Assembly: GCA_017999195.1 (NCBI GenBank)
Contig: JAGOBP010000174.1
Coordinates: forward strand, 1-7,849
DNA length: 7,849 bases
DNA from: Thermoflexales bacterium
GTDB taxonomy: Bacteria; Chloroflexota; Anaerolineae; Fen-1058
Direction: 5' to 3'
Part shown: piece by piece, positions 1 to 6,205 of the stretch
Layout: every line of letters starts with the position of its first letter
Numbering within the stretch: position 1 is the first letter of the stretch
The notes under the pieces: generated by a model
Seen by the model: only the letters and a program-made list of their open reading frames with translations
What the model was told of the DNA's origin: nothing
Databases searched by the model: none
Made by a program: the position numbers and the translations under genes

Positions 1-1958
1 GACCACTCGTACTCGATCGGGCGATCATCGATCGCGACCGTAAGCGTTTGATTCTCCAGATCAATCCCCGTGATGTAGCCCAAATCACCGTTGTACACGT
101 CCTTGTCGTAGTTGTTGCGCGTCTGCAAAACCCGATCGCCCACTCGAAACAACGTCCCGCTCAGTTTCCGCTCGACCTTGTTGACCAGCGGCGGATTGAG
201 TTTGGCTTGCAGCAGCGCGTTGAGGTTGGTCACGCCCGTGGCGCTGCGATACATCGGCGACAGGACTTGAATATCCGCCGGTTTCAGCCCGAACTTGCCG
301 GGGATGCGGTTCGCCACCAAATCGACGATCAACTCGGCGGCCTCGTCGGGGTCCTCTTTCACGAACAGGAAGAAATCATCCGCATCTTTGGGCGTGAACG
401 GCATCTGCCCCTGATTGATGCGATGCGAGTTGGTGATGATGTGCGACGTTTGTGCTTGCCGGAAAATCACGTCCAAGCGAATGACGGCCGCGCGCTCACT
501 GGCGATGATGTCGCGCAGCACGTCGCCCGCGCCCACGCTGGGCAGCTGATCCACATCGCCGACGAGGAGCAGATGCGCGTTGGGCGGCACGGCTTTCAGC
601 AGATTGTTCATCAGCAACAGATCGAGCATGCTGGCTTCATCGACGATCAGCATGTCCACTTCCAGCGGATTCTGCGCGTTCCGCTTGAAGCCTTCGGCGG
701 GCGCAAACTCCAGCAAACGATGGATGGTCTTGGCGGGACGATCGGTGGCCTGGCTGAGGCGTTTGGCCGCGCGGCCCGTAGGCGAAGCCAGCGCATAGCG
801 TTTGTGATGCTTCTCTAACAACTCGATCAGGGCGCGCATCGTCGTGGTTTTGCCGGTGCCTGGCCCGCCGGTCAGCACCGTGACTTTGTGCGTGATGGCG
901 GCCTTGATCGCGTCGCGCTGCTGATCGCTGAGGCGGGCCAAGGGGCGATTGGAGACGGTGCTCGCAAGCGCGTTCAATTCGGCCTGGAAATCTAAGAGGC
1001 GCAGATCGGCCAATCGGGCCTGGGGCGAACCGATGATGGTGTTCAGTCGCTTCGCGACGTTGACTTCCCCTTGATAAAACGGCGTGAGATAGACGGCCGC
1101 TTCATCCTTTACGCTCGATTCGGCCTGACGCCGCTCGTCTTTCGTCAGGTAAATCACGTCGCGCTTAATCTGCTCCGATTGTTCCAGCGTGGCGAACGAG
1201 GCCGTTACTTGTTCGGGCGTGACGGCCAACAATTCGGCGGCATCATGAATGAGCTTGTTTTGTGGGGCGAAAACGTGACCTTGATCGGTGAGCGTGCTGA
1301 GAGTGTAAACCACGCCCGCGGCCACGCGCGAAGGCGCATCGTGCGGCAGGCCCAGATCGTGCGCGATCTTATCGGCGGTCTTGAAGCCGATGCCGTAGAT
1401 GTCGTGCGCCAGCCGATACGGATCGGCCTGCACCAGATCGATCGCGGCATCGCCGTATTGCTTATAAATCTTGACGGCCAGCCCCGTGTTGACGCCGTGC
1501 CCTTGCAGAAAGACCATGACCTGCTTGATGGATTTCTGTTCTTCCCAGGCGCGGGCGATGGATTCGGCACGCTTGGGACCGATGCCCAACACGCCCCGGA
1601 TTCGCTCCGGGTTCCGATCGAGCATGTCCAGCGTCTCGGCTCCGAACTTTTTCACGATGCGTTGCGCCGTCACCGGGCCGACCCCTTTGATCAGGCCGGA
1701 GCCTAGATATTTCTTGATACCTTCAATGGTGGCGGGCAAAATTTGCTCGCACTTTCCGGCTTTGAATTGTTTGCCGTACTGCGCGTTGTTCAGCCATTGG
1801 CCTTGCAGCCGCAGTGATTCGCCAGGGGTGATTTCGGGCAGGTTGCCCACCACGCTGACCAGATCGGGGTAGCCGCGCGCGGACAAGCGGAGCACGGTAT
1901 AGCCGTTCTCGGCGTTGTAGTAGGTGATGCGTTCGACGAGACCTTCGAGGAAATCCAT
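1..1958 (-). CDS. recD2: RecD2-type ATP-dependent 5'-3' DNA helicase (superfamily 1B), C-terminus cut by window edge
   Basis: The frame is open for 652 codons from an ATG at 1958-1956 to the left edge. An in-frame TAG lies two codons upstream, so no longer start is possible; no clear Shine-Dalgarno is seen. The N-terminus (MDFLEGLVERITYYNAENGY) is typical of RecD2. Residues about 80-140 carry two helix-hairpin-helix-like stretches (GLIKGVGPVTAQRI and RGVLGIGPKRAESI). Helicase motifs follow in order: Walker A GGPGTGKTTT (364-373, catalytic Lys370), motif Ia ASPTGRAAKR (391-400), Walker B VDEAS (439-443), motif III GDVDQLPSVGAGD (467-479), motif IV-like IFRQAQTSHIITNSHRIN (498-515), then SPMYRSATGVTNLN (567-580). 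The last helicase motifs and the SH3-like region should lie beyond the edge. By family knowledge RecD2 is a RecBC-independent helicase acting in DNA repair and recombination. There is no frameshift; the gene is divergent from the protease. Family assignment is very secure. Confidence 0.96.
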   Translation of the reverse strand, partial: MDFLEGLVERITYYNAENGYTVLRLSARGYPDLVSVVGNLPEITPGESLRLQGQWLNNAQYGKQFKAGKCEQILPATIEGIKKYLGSGLIKGVGPVTAQRIVKKFGAETLDMLDRNPERIRGVLGIGPKRAESIARAWEEQKSIKQVMVFLQGHGVNTGLAVKIYKQYGDAAIDLVQADPYRLAHDIYGIGFKTADKIAHDLGLPHDAPSRVAAGVVYTLSTLTDQGHVFAPQNKLIHDAAELLAVTPEQVTASFATLEQSEQIKRDVIYLTKDERRQAESSVKDEAAVYLTPFYQGEVNVAKRLNTIIGSPQARLADLRLLDFQAELNALASTVSNRPLARLSDQQRDAIKAAITHKVTVLTGGPGTGKTTTMRALIELLEKHHKRYALASPTGRAAKRLSQATDRPAKTIHRLLEFAPAEGFKRNAQNPLEVDMLIVDEASMLDLLLMNNLLKAVPPNAHLLLVGDVDQLPSVGAGDVLRDIIASERAAVIRLDVIFRQAQTSHIITNSHRINQGQMPFTPKDADDFFLFVKEDPDEAAELIVDLVANRIPGKFGLKPADIQVLSPMYRSATGVTNLNALLQAKLNPPLVNKVERKLSGTLFRVGDRVLQTRNNYDKDVYNGDLGYITGIDLENQTLTVAIDDRPIEYEW

Positions 1959-2032
1959 GATCTACGCTCAATGATAGCACACCGATGAGCGGTTGATCGA
2001 AAACACGGCGCGATCAGGTGAAGAACACCTGG

Positions 2033-2079
2033 GCTTTGCAATACTGATTGCGGGCATTGCAATGATGCTTGCTTTGCAA
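2033..2079. repeat. Three TTGCAA hexamers, one within a 10-bp palindrome
   Basis: The self-complementary hexamer TTGCAA occurs at 2036-2041, 2057-2062 and 2074-2079. The outer two sit in an identical 9-mer GCTTTGCAA (2033-2041 and 2071-2079). The middle one is the core of the perfect palindrome CATTGCAATG (2055-2064). Starts are 21 and 17 bp apart. The clustering inside a divergent promoter region suggests operator sites for a dimeric regulator, but no regulator is identified and A/T-rich hexamers can cluster by chance. Confidence 0.4.
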
Positions 2080-2113
2080 CGCTTTTGAAATTGAACAACT
2101 TTGTCATTGTTTT

Positions 2114-2153
2114 CCAACGAAAAACCAACGAAACGCCAGCGAGACACCAACGG
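2114..2153 (+). repeat. Four direct repeats of CCAACGA at exact 11-bp spacing
   Basis: CCAACGA (2114-2120), CCAACGA (2125-2131), CCAGCGA (2136-2142) and CCAACGG (2147-2153) follow one another with starts exactly 11 bp apart. Two copies are identical and two carry one substitution each. The intervening 4-bp spacers are A-rich or mixed and not conserved. One unit per DNA helical turn places all four on the same face of the helix. Direct repeats of about 11 bp are the known binding mode of OmpR/PhoB-type winged-helix response regulators. The array ends 87 bp before the protease start codon, a suitable place for an activator. The regulator itself is not in the window. Confidence 0.65.
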
Positions 2154-2240
2154 CACCCGGCGGTAATTGCGGCTACTCTAAAGTTGATCAAGACATCGAT
2201 AACTTGAGTAGTTGCTGTTTCAATCAGTAGTGAGACCGCC

Positions 2241-3881
2241 GTGAAACATTCGATTCGTTCTAAACATAGCGTGATGCTCATTGTCCTCGCGGCCGGACTA
2301 ATCGGTGCTACGGGCTTTGTCTTCTCGCCAGTCAGCGCGCAGGCGCCGGTCCTGCTTGAAGGTCACTTTCAAGCGCCAGATGAATTGAGGGTTGGCTCGT
2401 CAGCAACGCAGCTGAACACGACGCTATCGAGTTTTTATCAAACCAGTGAATATATGATTGGCCGCGTCGCCGTCGGCCTGGTGTTGGTGGAAAGCGATGG
2501 CTCGCTCGATCCCGATCAAACTACTTGGACAACCAGCCAGCAGCAAAACGTGATCAGCAAAGTTCAGGCCGGGCTAGATTGGTGGGCGGCGCGCCAACCC
2601 GAAGCGCACTTGTCATTTGTCATCGATCAGCGCAGCACGCTAACGGTTACGACGGGCTACGAGCCGATCAATCGTGCGCAGACGAGTGAAGGATTGTGGA
2701 TCAGCGACGTGATGGGGCGGCTGGGCTATACCGCCACTAGTTATCTCAGTCGAGTCCGGGCCTACGTCAATGAACTCCGCAGCCAGTACGACACCGACTG
2801 GGCGTTTACCATTTTTGTGGTCAATAGCAGCGGCGATCCTGACGGCGCCTTCAGCGACGGCTACTTCGCTTACGCCTATGTCGGCGGGCCGTTTCTCGTC
2901 ATGACCTACGACAACGGGGGGTACGGGCCTGATTACATGGACGCCATCACCGCCCATGAAGTGGGCCATATCTTTCGCGCCCTCGATCAATACTCAAGCG
3001 CGAACATACCGTGCACAACCGCCTCCGGCTATCTGGGTATCGAGAACCAAAACAGCCAGCGTCCCGACTGCACTTCAGACCTGCCCAGCATCATGCGCGG
3101 CGGGATTAGCCCGTACTTGAGCCAGGCGATCGATCCGTTGGCCGCCGGGCAGATCGGTTGGCGTGACAGTGACGCGGATGGTATCCTGGATCCGATCGAT
3201 ACAACGCCCACCCTGACGTTAACGACCAGCCTTCAATCGGGTAATCTGTGGACTTACACAGGGCAGGCCTTCGATCAACCTTACCCATCATCGACCCGAC
3301 CGGCGCTGTCGATCAATACCGTCTCGATCGGTTATCAACTCGATCGCGGCGACTGGCTGAGCGTTCCGGCCTTGAAGACAAACGATGTCAATAACAGCCT
3401 GGCATTTACCCTGGCGCTGACCAATCTATCGACGGGCAATCACCGGCTCGATGTTCGCGCCCTCAATAGTGTGGGCAATGCATCAACGCTGGCAACTCAA
3501 ATGCTGATTGTGCCCGATCCGGTGGATGGCGGCCTTGATACCTGGCTAACGACCACCACGGCGGGGACACTGGGGTGCTGCTCAAATCCAATGATCTCTG
3601 GTGAAGCGACCTCGTACCTGACCAACGGCGCACCCGGCCCGCACATTGTTGACGTTGAAGTGCAGATCGATGATGGCGAATGGCAGACCGCCCAAGCGGC
3701 TGATGGCGCATTTGATTCAGCCGCCGAAGATTTCACCCTGGCGGCTCGCCTGACGCCTGGTCTGCACATGATCAAAGCGCGCGCGGCGGATGCGAGTGGC
3801 AAAGTCGAGCAGCGCCCGGCACAGCTGACCCTGACGATAGCCGATCAACATTTCGTCTATTTGCCCTTAACCACTCGCTAA
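2241..3881 (+). CDS. Secreted metzincin-like zinc metalloprotease with acidic Ca-type loop and two Ig-like domains
   Basis: This 546-residue protein starts at GTG 2241. That start gives a basic n-region (KHSIRSKHS) before a hydrophobic core (about 11-28) and a likely signal-peptidase site near VSA-QAP (31-36). The next internal start (Met12) would lose the positive charges. The catalytic site is HEVGHIFRALDQY (239-251): His239, Glu240 and His243, with Asp249 where metzincins place the third zinc ligand (His or Asp). Arg246 replaces the usual Gly. A downstream Met285 in LPSIMRGG is a plausible Met-turn. Cys258 and Cys277 may form a disulfide. DSDADGILDPID (309-320) resembles a thrombospondin-3/EF-type calcium loop. 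Two related Ig-like repeats follow (about 325-424 and 430-533). The protein ends FVYLPLTTR. It is most likely an extracellular protease; substrate unknown. It carries no cohesin or dockerin. Confidence 0.85.
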   Translation: MKHSIRSKHSVMLIVLAAGLIGATGFVFSPVSAQAPVLLEGHFQAPDELRVGSSATQLNTTLSSFYQTSEYMIGRVAVGLVLVESDGSLDPDQTTWTTSQQQNVISKVQAGLDWWAARQPEAHLSFVIDQRSTLTVTTGYEPINRAQTSEGLWISDVMGRLGYTATSYLSRVRAYVNELRSQYDTDWAFTIFVVNSSGDPDGAFSDGYFAYAYVGGPFLVMTYDNGGYGPDYMDAITAHEVGHIFRALDQYSSANIPCTTASGYLGIENQNSQRPDCTSDLPSIMRGGISPYLSQAIDPLAAGQIGWRDSDADGILDPIDTTPTLTLTTSLQSGNLWTYTGQAFDQPYPSSTRPALSINTVSIGYQLDRGDWLSVPALKTNDVNNSLAFTLALTNLSTGNHRLDVRALNSVGNASTLATQMLIVPDPVDGGLDTWLTTTTAGTLGCCSNPMISGEATSYLTNGAPGPHIVDVEVQIDDGEWQTAQAADGAFDSAAEDFTLAARLTPGLHMIKARAADASGKVEQRPAQLTLTIADQHFVYLPLTTR

Positions 3882-3928
3882 ACTCCGCCTCACCCCTCGG
3901 GCAGGGTGAATAGTGGCGCTATTTATCA

Positions 3929-3962
3929 AAACTGGCCGACTCTATGCAGAGTCGGCCAGTTT
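3929..3962. terminator. Probable bidirectional intrinsic terminator between convergent genes
   Basis: A perfect 15-bp inverted repeat, AAACTGGCCGACTCT (3929-3943) and its complement (3948-3962), encloses the loop ATGC. It begins 47 bp after the protease stop and lies 22 bp beyond the stop of the cohesin/DUF11-like gene on the other strand. The A/T-rich ends of the stem give a short U-rich stretch in both directions (TTTGCTT on plus, TTTTGAT on minus). This fits a shared terminator for the two convergent transcripts. A weaker 6-bp repeat TCACCC/GGGTGA lies just upstream, around 3890-3909. Confidence 0.85.
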
Positions 3963-3984
3963 GCTTGAATGATTCGAACCAATA

Positions 3985-4995
3985 TCAGAAACCGTTGCTG
4001 ATTATCGGCAGATAGAGAATCTTAGGCGGAGGACTGGCCGCCGGGGTAACTGGTGTTTCCGTCGTCAAAACTCGATCCAATACACTGTTGACGGAGACGT
4101 ACGCCTCGTTGATAATCGTGGAGCCTACAGTTGCGCTAACGTCTACCGCGTAGCTCAGCGTTACCGAACTAGCAGCCGAGACGATTCCAGCCCATTCGAT
4201 TCGATTTAGGCCGGGGTTGTAGGTCGCGCCACCCCCGCTGAGCGAGCCTGGCCGATAAGTTGCGCCGACGGGAATGGCGTCGGTCAGCGTGACACTGCTG
4301 GCGACGGATTCACCCGAATTTGCCAGCACCAGGGTATACGTCAACTGACCGGTCGGGCTGACCGCCTCGGCGCTGACCAGCTTGGTGGATGTGGCTAGAT
4401 TGGCCGGTGTCGGCTGAATCACAATCGAGCCGTCTTGAGCCGTCGATGGAATCAGCGTACCGCTCCGGGTCGCCAGTTTGACCTGTGTGAAATGTAGCGA
4501 ACTCAGGCCGCTAAGTCCAACTGGCACAAAAGTCACGTTGGCCAATATCCCACTGCCAGTTATGGGTTGTGCGGGATTGAGTTGCGTGATGACCAGTTGA
4601 ATCGTCCCTGACAGATTATCCGCCGAATTAAAGACCACGTAGTAGCCGCTGGAGGTCAGCAAGGGACCCAAGCCGATCTGAATGCCAGCCTGGCCGGGAT
4701 TGGCGTCTTGAACAGCCAACAGCGCGGGATTGAAGGTCAGTCGAACGTCGGCCCCGTACAGGTCGTTCACATCGTCAATCCTGATCTCAACCGGCACACT
4801 GAGCGCCTGCGTCGTCGCAGTCACAATCACGGGCGCAGTACGTACGAGCGCGGCCGTATTTGGCGCGGCCAACAGTGCTGCTGGGGTAAAGGCGATCGAC
4901 ATTACCAGGATACAAGCCAGACTGGCAATGGTGATTACGGGCAAAACCCGGTGCATAACCTGGTTCACGGGCCAATCATGTGCGCAATTCTTCAT
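3985..4995 (-). CDS. Secreted cohesin-domain protein with DUF11-like domain and YLP tail
   Basis: This 336-residue protein has a signal sequence with a long n-region, a hydrophobic core at about 17-42 and likely cleavage near LLA-APN. The start at 4995 is backed by AGAGG at 9-nt spacing; Met14 is a possible alternative. Residues about 55-194 form a cohesin-type beta-sandwich: DVNDLYGADVRLTFNP (74-89), then NSADNLSGT (123-131) and TQLNP (137-141). Residues about 201-315 resemble a DUF11/conserved-repeat domain (LTYTLVLANSGES, SVTLTDAIPVGATY, then NEAYV), a fold common in bacterial surface proteins. A short Pro-rich linker (APPP type, about 317-324) leads to the C-terminus ILYLPIISNGF, with no hydrophobic anchor. 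It is the last gene of the minus-strand cluster, 41 nt after its neighbour, so probably cotranscribed. By family knowledge cohesins bind dockerins; the actual partner is inferred. Confidence 0.85.
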   Translation of the reverse strand: MKNCAHDWPVNQVMHRVLPVITIASLACILVMSIAFTPAALLAAPNTAALVRTAPVIVTATTQALSVPVEIRIDDVNDLYGADVRLTFNPALLAVQDANPGQAGIQIGLGPLLTSSGYYVVFNSADNLSGTIQLVITQLNPAQPITGSGILANVTFVPVGLSGLSSLHFTQVKLATRSGTLIPSTAQDGSIVIQPTPANLATSTKLVSAEAVSPTGQLTYTLVLANSGESVASSVTLTDAIPVGATYRPGSLSGGGATYNPGLNRIEWAGIVSAASSVTLSYAVDVSATVGSTIINEAYVSVNSVLDRVLTTETPVTPAASPPPKILYLPIISNGF

Positions 4996-5004
4996 GGCAA
5001 TCTA

Positions 5005-5009
5005 CCTCT
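5005..5009 (-). promoter_or_regulatory. Ribosome binding site of the cohesin/DUF11-like gene
   Basis: On the minus strand AGAGG (within AGAGGTAG) lies 9 nt upstream of the ATG at 4995-4993. It supports this start over the internal Met14. The anchored-cohesin gene just upstream has no comparable motif. Confidence 0.6.
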
Positions 5010-5036
5010 AGTTTCTGAATTGACGTGGCATCCAAA

Positions 5037-6104
5037 TCAAAGTGAGCGCCGACGCGTCACCATCCATACGGTGATAAGGCCTGCTAAGCCCAAGACCCCC
5101 GACACGGCCAACAGCCCAGAGGCAGATTCTGGCGAACTGTTAGCCGAAGCGGCAGGCTCGGTCACTTGTATGGCCGCTCGAATAGCGCCCGGTGTAATGG
5201 TTGGTTCACTGACTGCCGCCACGGCGACCGGCGTGTTGGTGCCGACAGCAGCCGTTGAGACTGGTTGAGCCGCCGTTGCCTGAGGTGTGGCGGTAGCCGA
5301 TTGGGTGTTAGGCGCTTGATTGGTCGGTACGGGCGGAGTGACGCTCTCGATGAGCATCTCCGTGGCGATAGCGACCGATCGGTCTGTAGGTTGGGGCACT
5401 AGCGTCGCCGAGGGTGTCACCGAGGGGCTGGTCATCATCGGCGTAGGCGTGGGCTGTGACGGCGCACTGACGGCAGGTGCAGTTGGCGGGACTGACAGCG
5501 GCGTGGCGGCAGGCATCGGCGTTCCCGCCCCTTGCGTTGGAATGGGCGTACTGACGGGGGCCGAGCCACCCGAACCTATCACGTTGATTACACCAGAGAC
5601 CAGGTTAGTCGGCAGGGTCGTGCCATCCCGTCTTGCCAGTTGGGCGCCGGTGAGTGTGAGTGGCCGGCCGTCACTGACTTGTTTACCGCGCAAGCGGATG
5701 ACGATCAGGGCGCCGGTGCCACTCTTCGGTTCGCTAGGGTTGAGCTGGGTCATTACGAAACGTAAGGTCCCCGTCAAGTTATCAGCTGCATTCAGAACGA
5801 CAAAACCCGAATCGAGAAAAACACCCAGCGCGGTTTGTACCCCGGCTTCAGTCGGATCAGCATCGACGACTTCGACCACGTTTGGATCGAATTTCAGCGC
5901 AAGATCAAACCCATATAAATCTTGCACCGCGCCCACCTCTACCGCAACGTCAATGGTCTGACCCAGTGGCACCTCGACAGTGAGCGGAGTAACGCGGACA
6001 GTGACCGCTTGCGTCGCCTGGGCCTGCACGAATGACGGCGTCAGTAATAGGCTAAGCAGCAGTGACAACCACCAGGAGAATCGGGACACGGAAGGATGGG
6101 TCAT
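5037..6104 (-). CDS. Membrane-anchored cohesin protein with Pro/Thr-rich stalk (scaffoldin-like anchor)
   Basis: This 355-residue protein has a clear signal peptide (about 1-28, hydrophobic WWLSLLLSLLL, cleavage near VQA-QA). A cohesin-type module covers about 35-177, with VQDLYGFDLALKFDPNVVEV (60-79), NAADNLTGT (105-113) and TQLNP (119-123). A low-complexity linker of about 150 residues (178-328), rich in Pro, Thr, Ala and Ser with TPTP-type repeats, looks like an extended and possibly glycosylated wall-spanning stalk. One hydrophobic segment (about 330-349) and a basic end RRRSL form a C-terminal membrane anchor. There is no LPXTG motif, so sortase attachment is not supported. The start is ATG 6104 because the signal peptide fits it, though no Shine-Dalgarno is evident. 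It lies 101 nt after the dockerin gene and 41 nt before the DUF11-like gene. It probably displays a dockerin-binding module on the cell surface; the ligand is inferred. Confidence 0.87.
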   Translation of the reverse strand: MTHPSVSRFSWWLSLLLSLLLTPSFVQAQATQAVTVRVTPLTVEVPLGQTIDVAVEVGAVQDLYGFDLALKFDPNVVEVVDADPTEAGVQTALGVFLDSGFVVLNAADNLTGTLRFVMTQLNPSEPKSGTGALIVIRLRGKQVSDGRPLTLTGAQLARRDGTTLPTNLVSGVINVIGSGGSAPVSTPIPTQGAGTPMPAATPLSVPPTAPAVSAPSQPTPTPMMTSPSVTPSATLVPQPTDRSVAIATEMLIESVTPPVPTNQAPNTQSATATPQATAAQPVSTAAVGTNTPVAVAAVSEPTITPGAIRAAIQVTEPAASANSSPESASGLLAVSGVLGLAGLITVWMVTRRRSL

Positions 6105-6133
6105 TGGCGTATATTGGGTTACTTCAAGAGTTG

Positions 6134-6169
6134 GGTGGTGCCGCAGTCAACGCTGATTGCGGCACCACC
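6134..6169. other. Intergenic hairpin between the dockerin gene and the anchored-cohesin gene
   Basis: A perfect 12-bp GC-rich inverted repeat, GGTGGTGCCGCA (6134-6145) and TGCGGCACCACC (6158-6169), encloses a 12-nt loop in the 101-nt gap. On the coding (minus) strand the stem begins 36 nt after the upstream stop and no U-tract follows it (CAACTCTTG). It is therefore not a standard intrinsic terminator. It could protect the 3' end of the upstream message, act as a partial terminator, or be an RNA processing site. It would allow different expression of the two cohesin proteins. Confidence 0.6.
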
Positions 6170-6205
6170 GTGCTGTGAGTTATGCGCCAGATGCGCTGTA
6201 TGACA

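Larger units (their letters stand above)
1959..2240. promoter_or_regulatory. Divergent intergenic control region between recD2 and the protease gene
   Basis: This 282-bp non-coding gap separates two divergent starts, so it must hold promoters for both genes. No convincing -35/-10 pair was found by eye for either. On the helicase side are two small, overlapping and mutually exclusive inverted repeats: TGATCG/CGATCA (1994-1999 with 2011-2016) and CAGGTG/CACCTG (2015-2020 with 2026-2031, 5-nt loop). They would lie in the recD2 leader if transcription starts upstream of them. On the protease side is an array of direct repeats (2114-2153). A TACTCT at 2174-2179 could serve as a -10 element, with any -35 falling next to the last repeat; this is speculative. 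A weak purine stretch GTGAG (2230-2234), 6 nt before the GTG at 2241, may act as a partial ribosome binding site. Confidence 0.55.

Noticed and set aside
48..818. 256-codon plus-strand open frame opposite the helicase gene
   Set aside because: It lies wholly antisense to a frame with all expected RecD2 motifs, has no recognisable domain, and is explained by the base composition of the real gene. The same holds for the plus-strand frame at 1071-1706.
2114..2153. CRISPR array or plasmid-type replication iterons
   Set aside because: Units of 7 bp with 4-bp spacers are far too short for CRISPR. No replication initiator gene or A/T-rich unwinding region with DnaA boxes is nearby, so a regulator-binding array fits better.
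1790..2281. 163-codon minus-strand open frame spanning the intergenic gap
   Set aside because: It overlaps the start of the helicase gene in another frame, covers the repeat array and the protease start antisense, and shows no protein-like domain.
5037..5130. LPXTG or PEP-CTERM sorting signal at the end of the anchored cohesin protein
   Set aside because: The hydrophobic segment and RRR end are present, but no LPXTG-like or PEP motif precedes them.
5320..5961. 213-codon plus-strand open frame opposite the anchored cohesin gene
   Set aside because: It is a Gly/Val-rich mirror of the Pro/Thr-rich linker on the minus strand, with no independent domain or ribosome binding site.
6105..6205. Separate promoter for the anchored cohesin gene
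   Set aside because: A TTGACT on the minus strand has no -10 element at 16-18 bp, and the AT-rich stretch next to the ATG is too close to serve with it. An internal promoter cannot be supported by eye.
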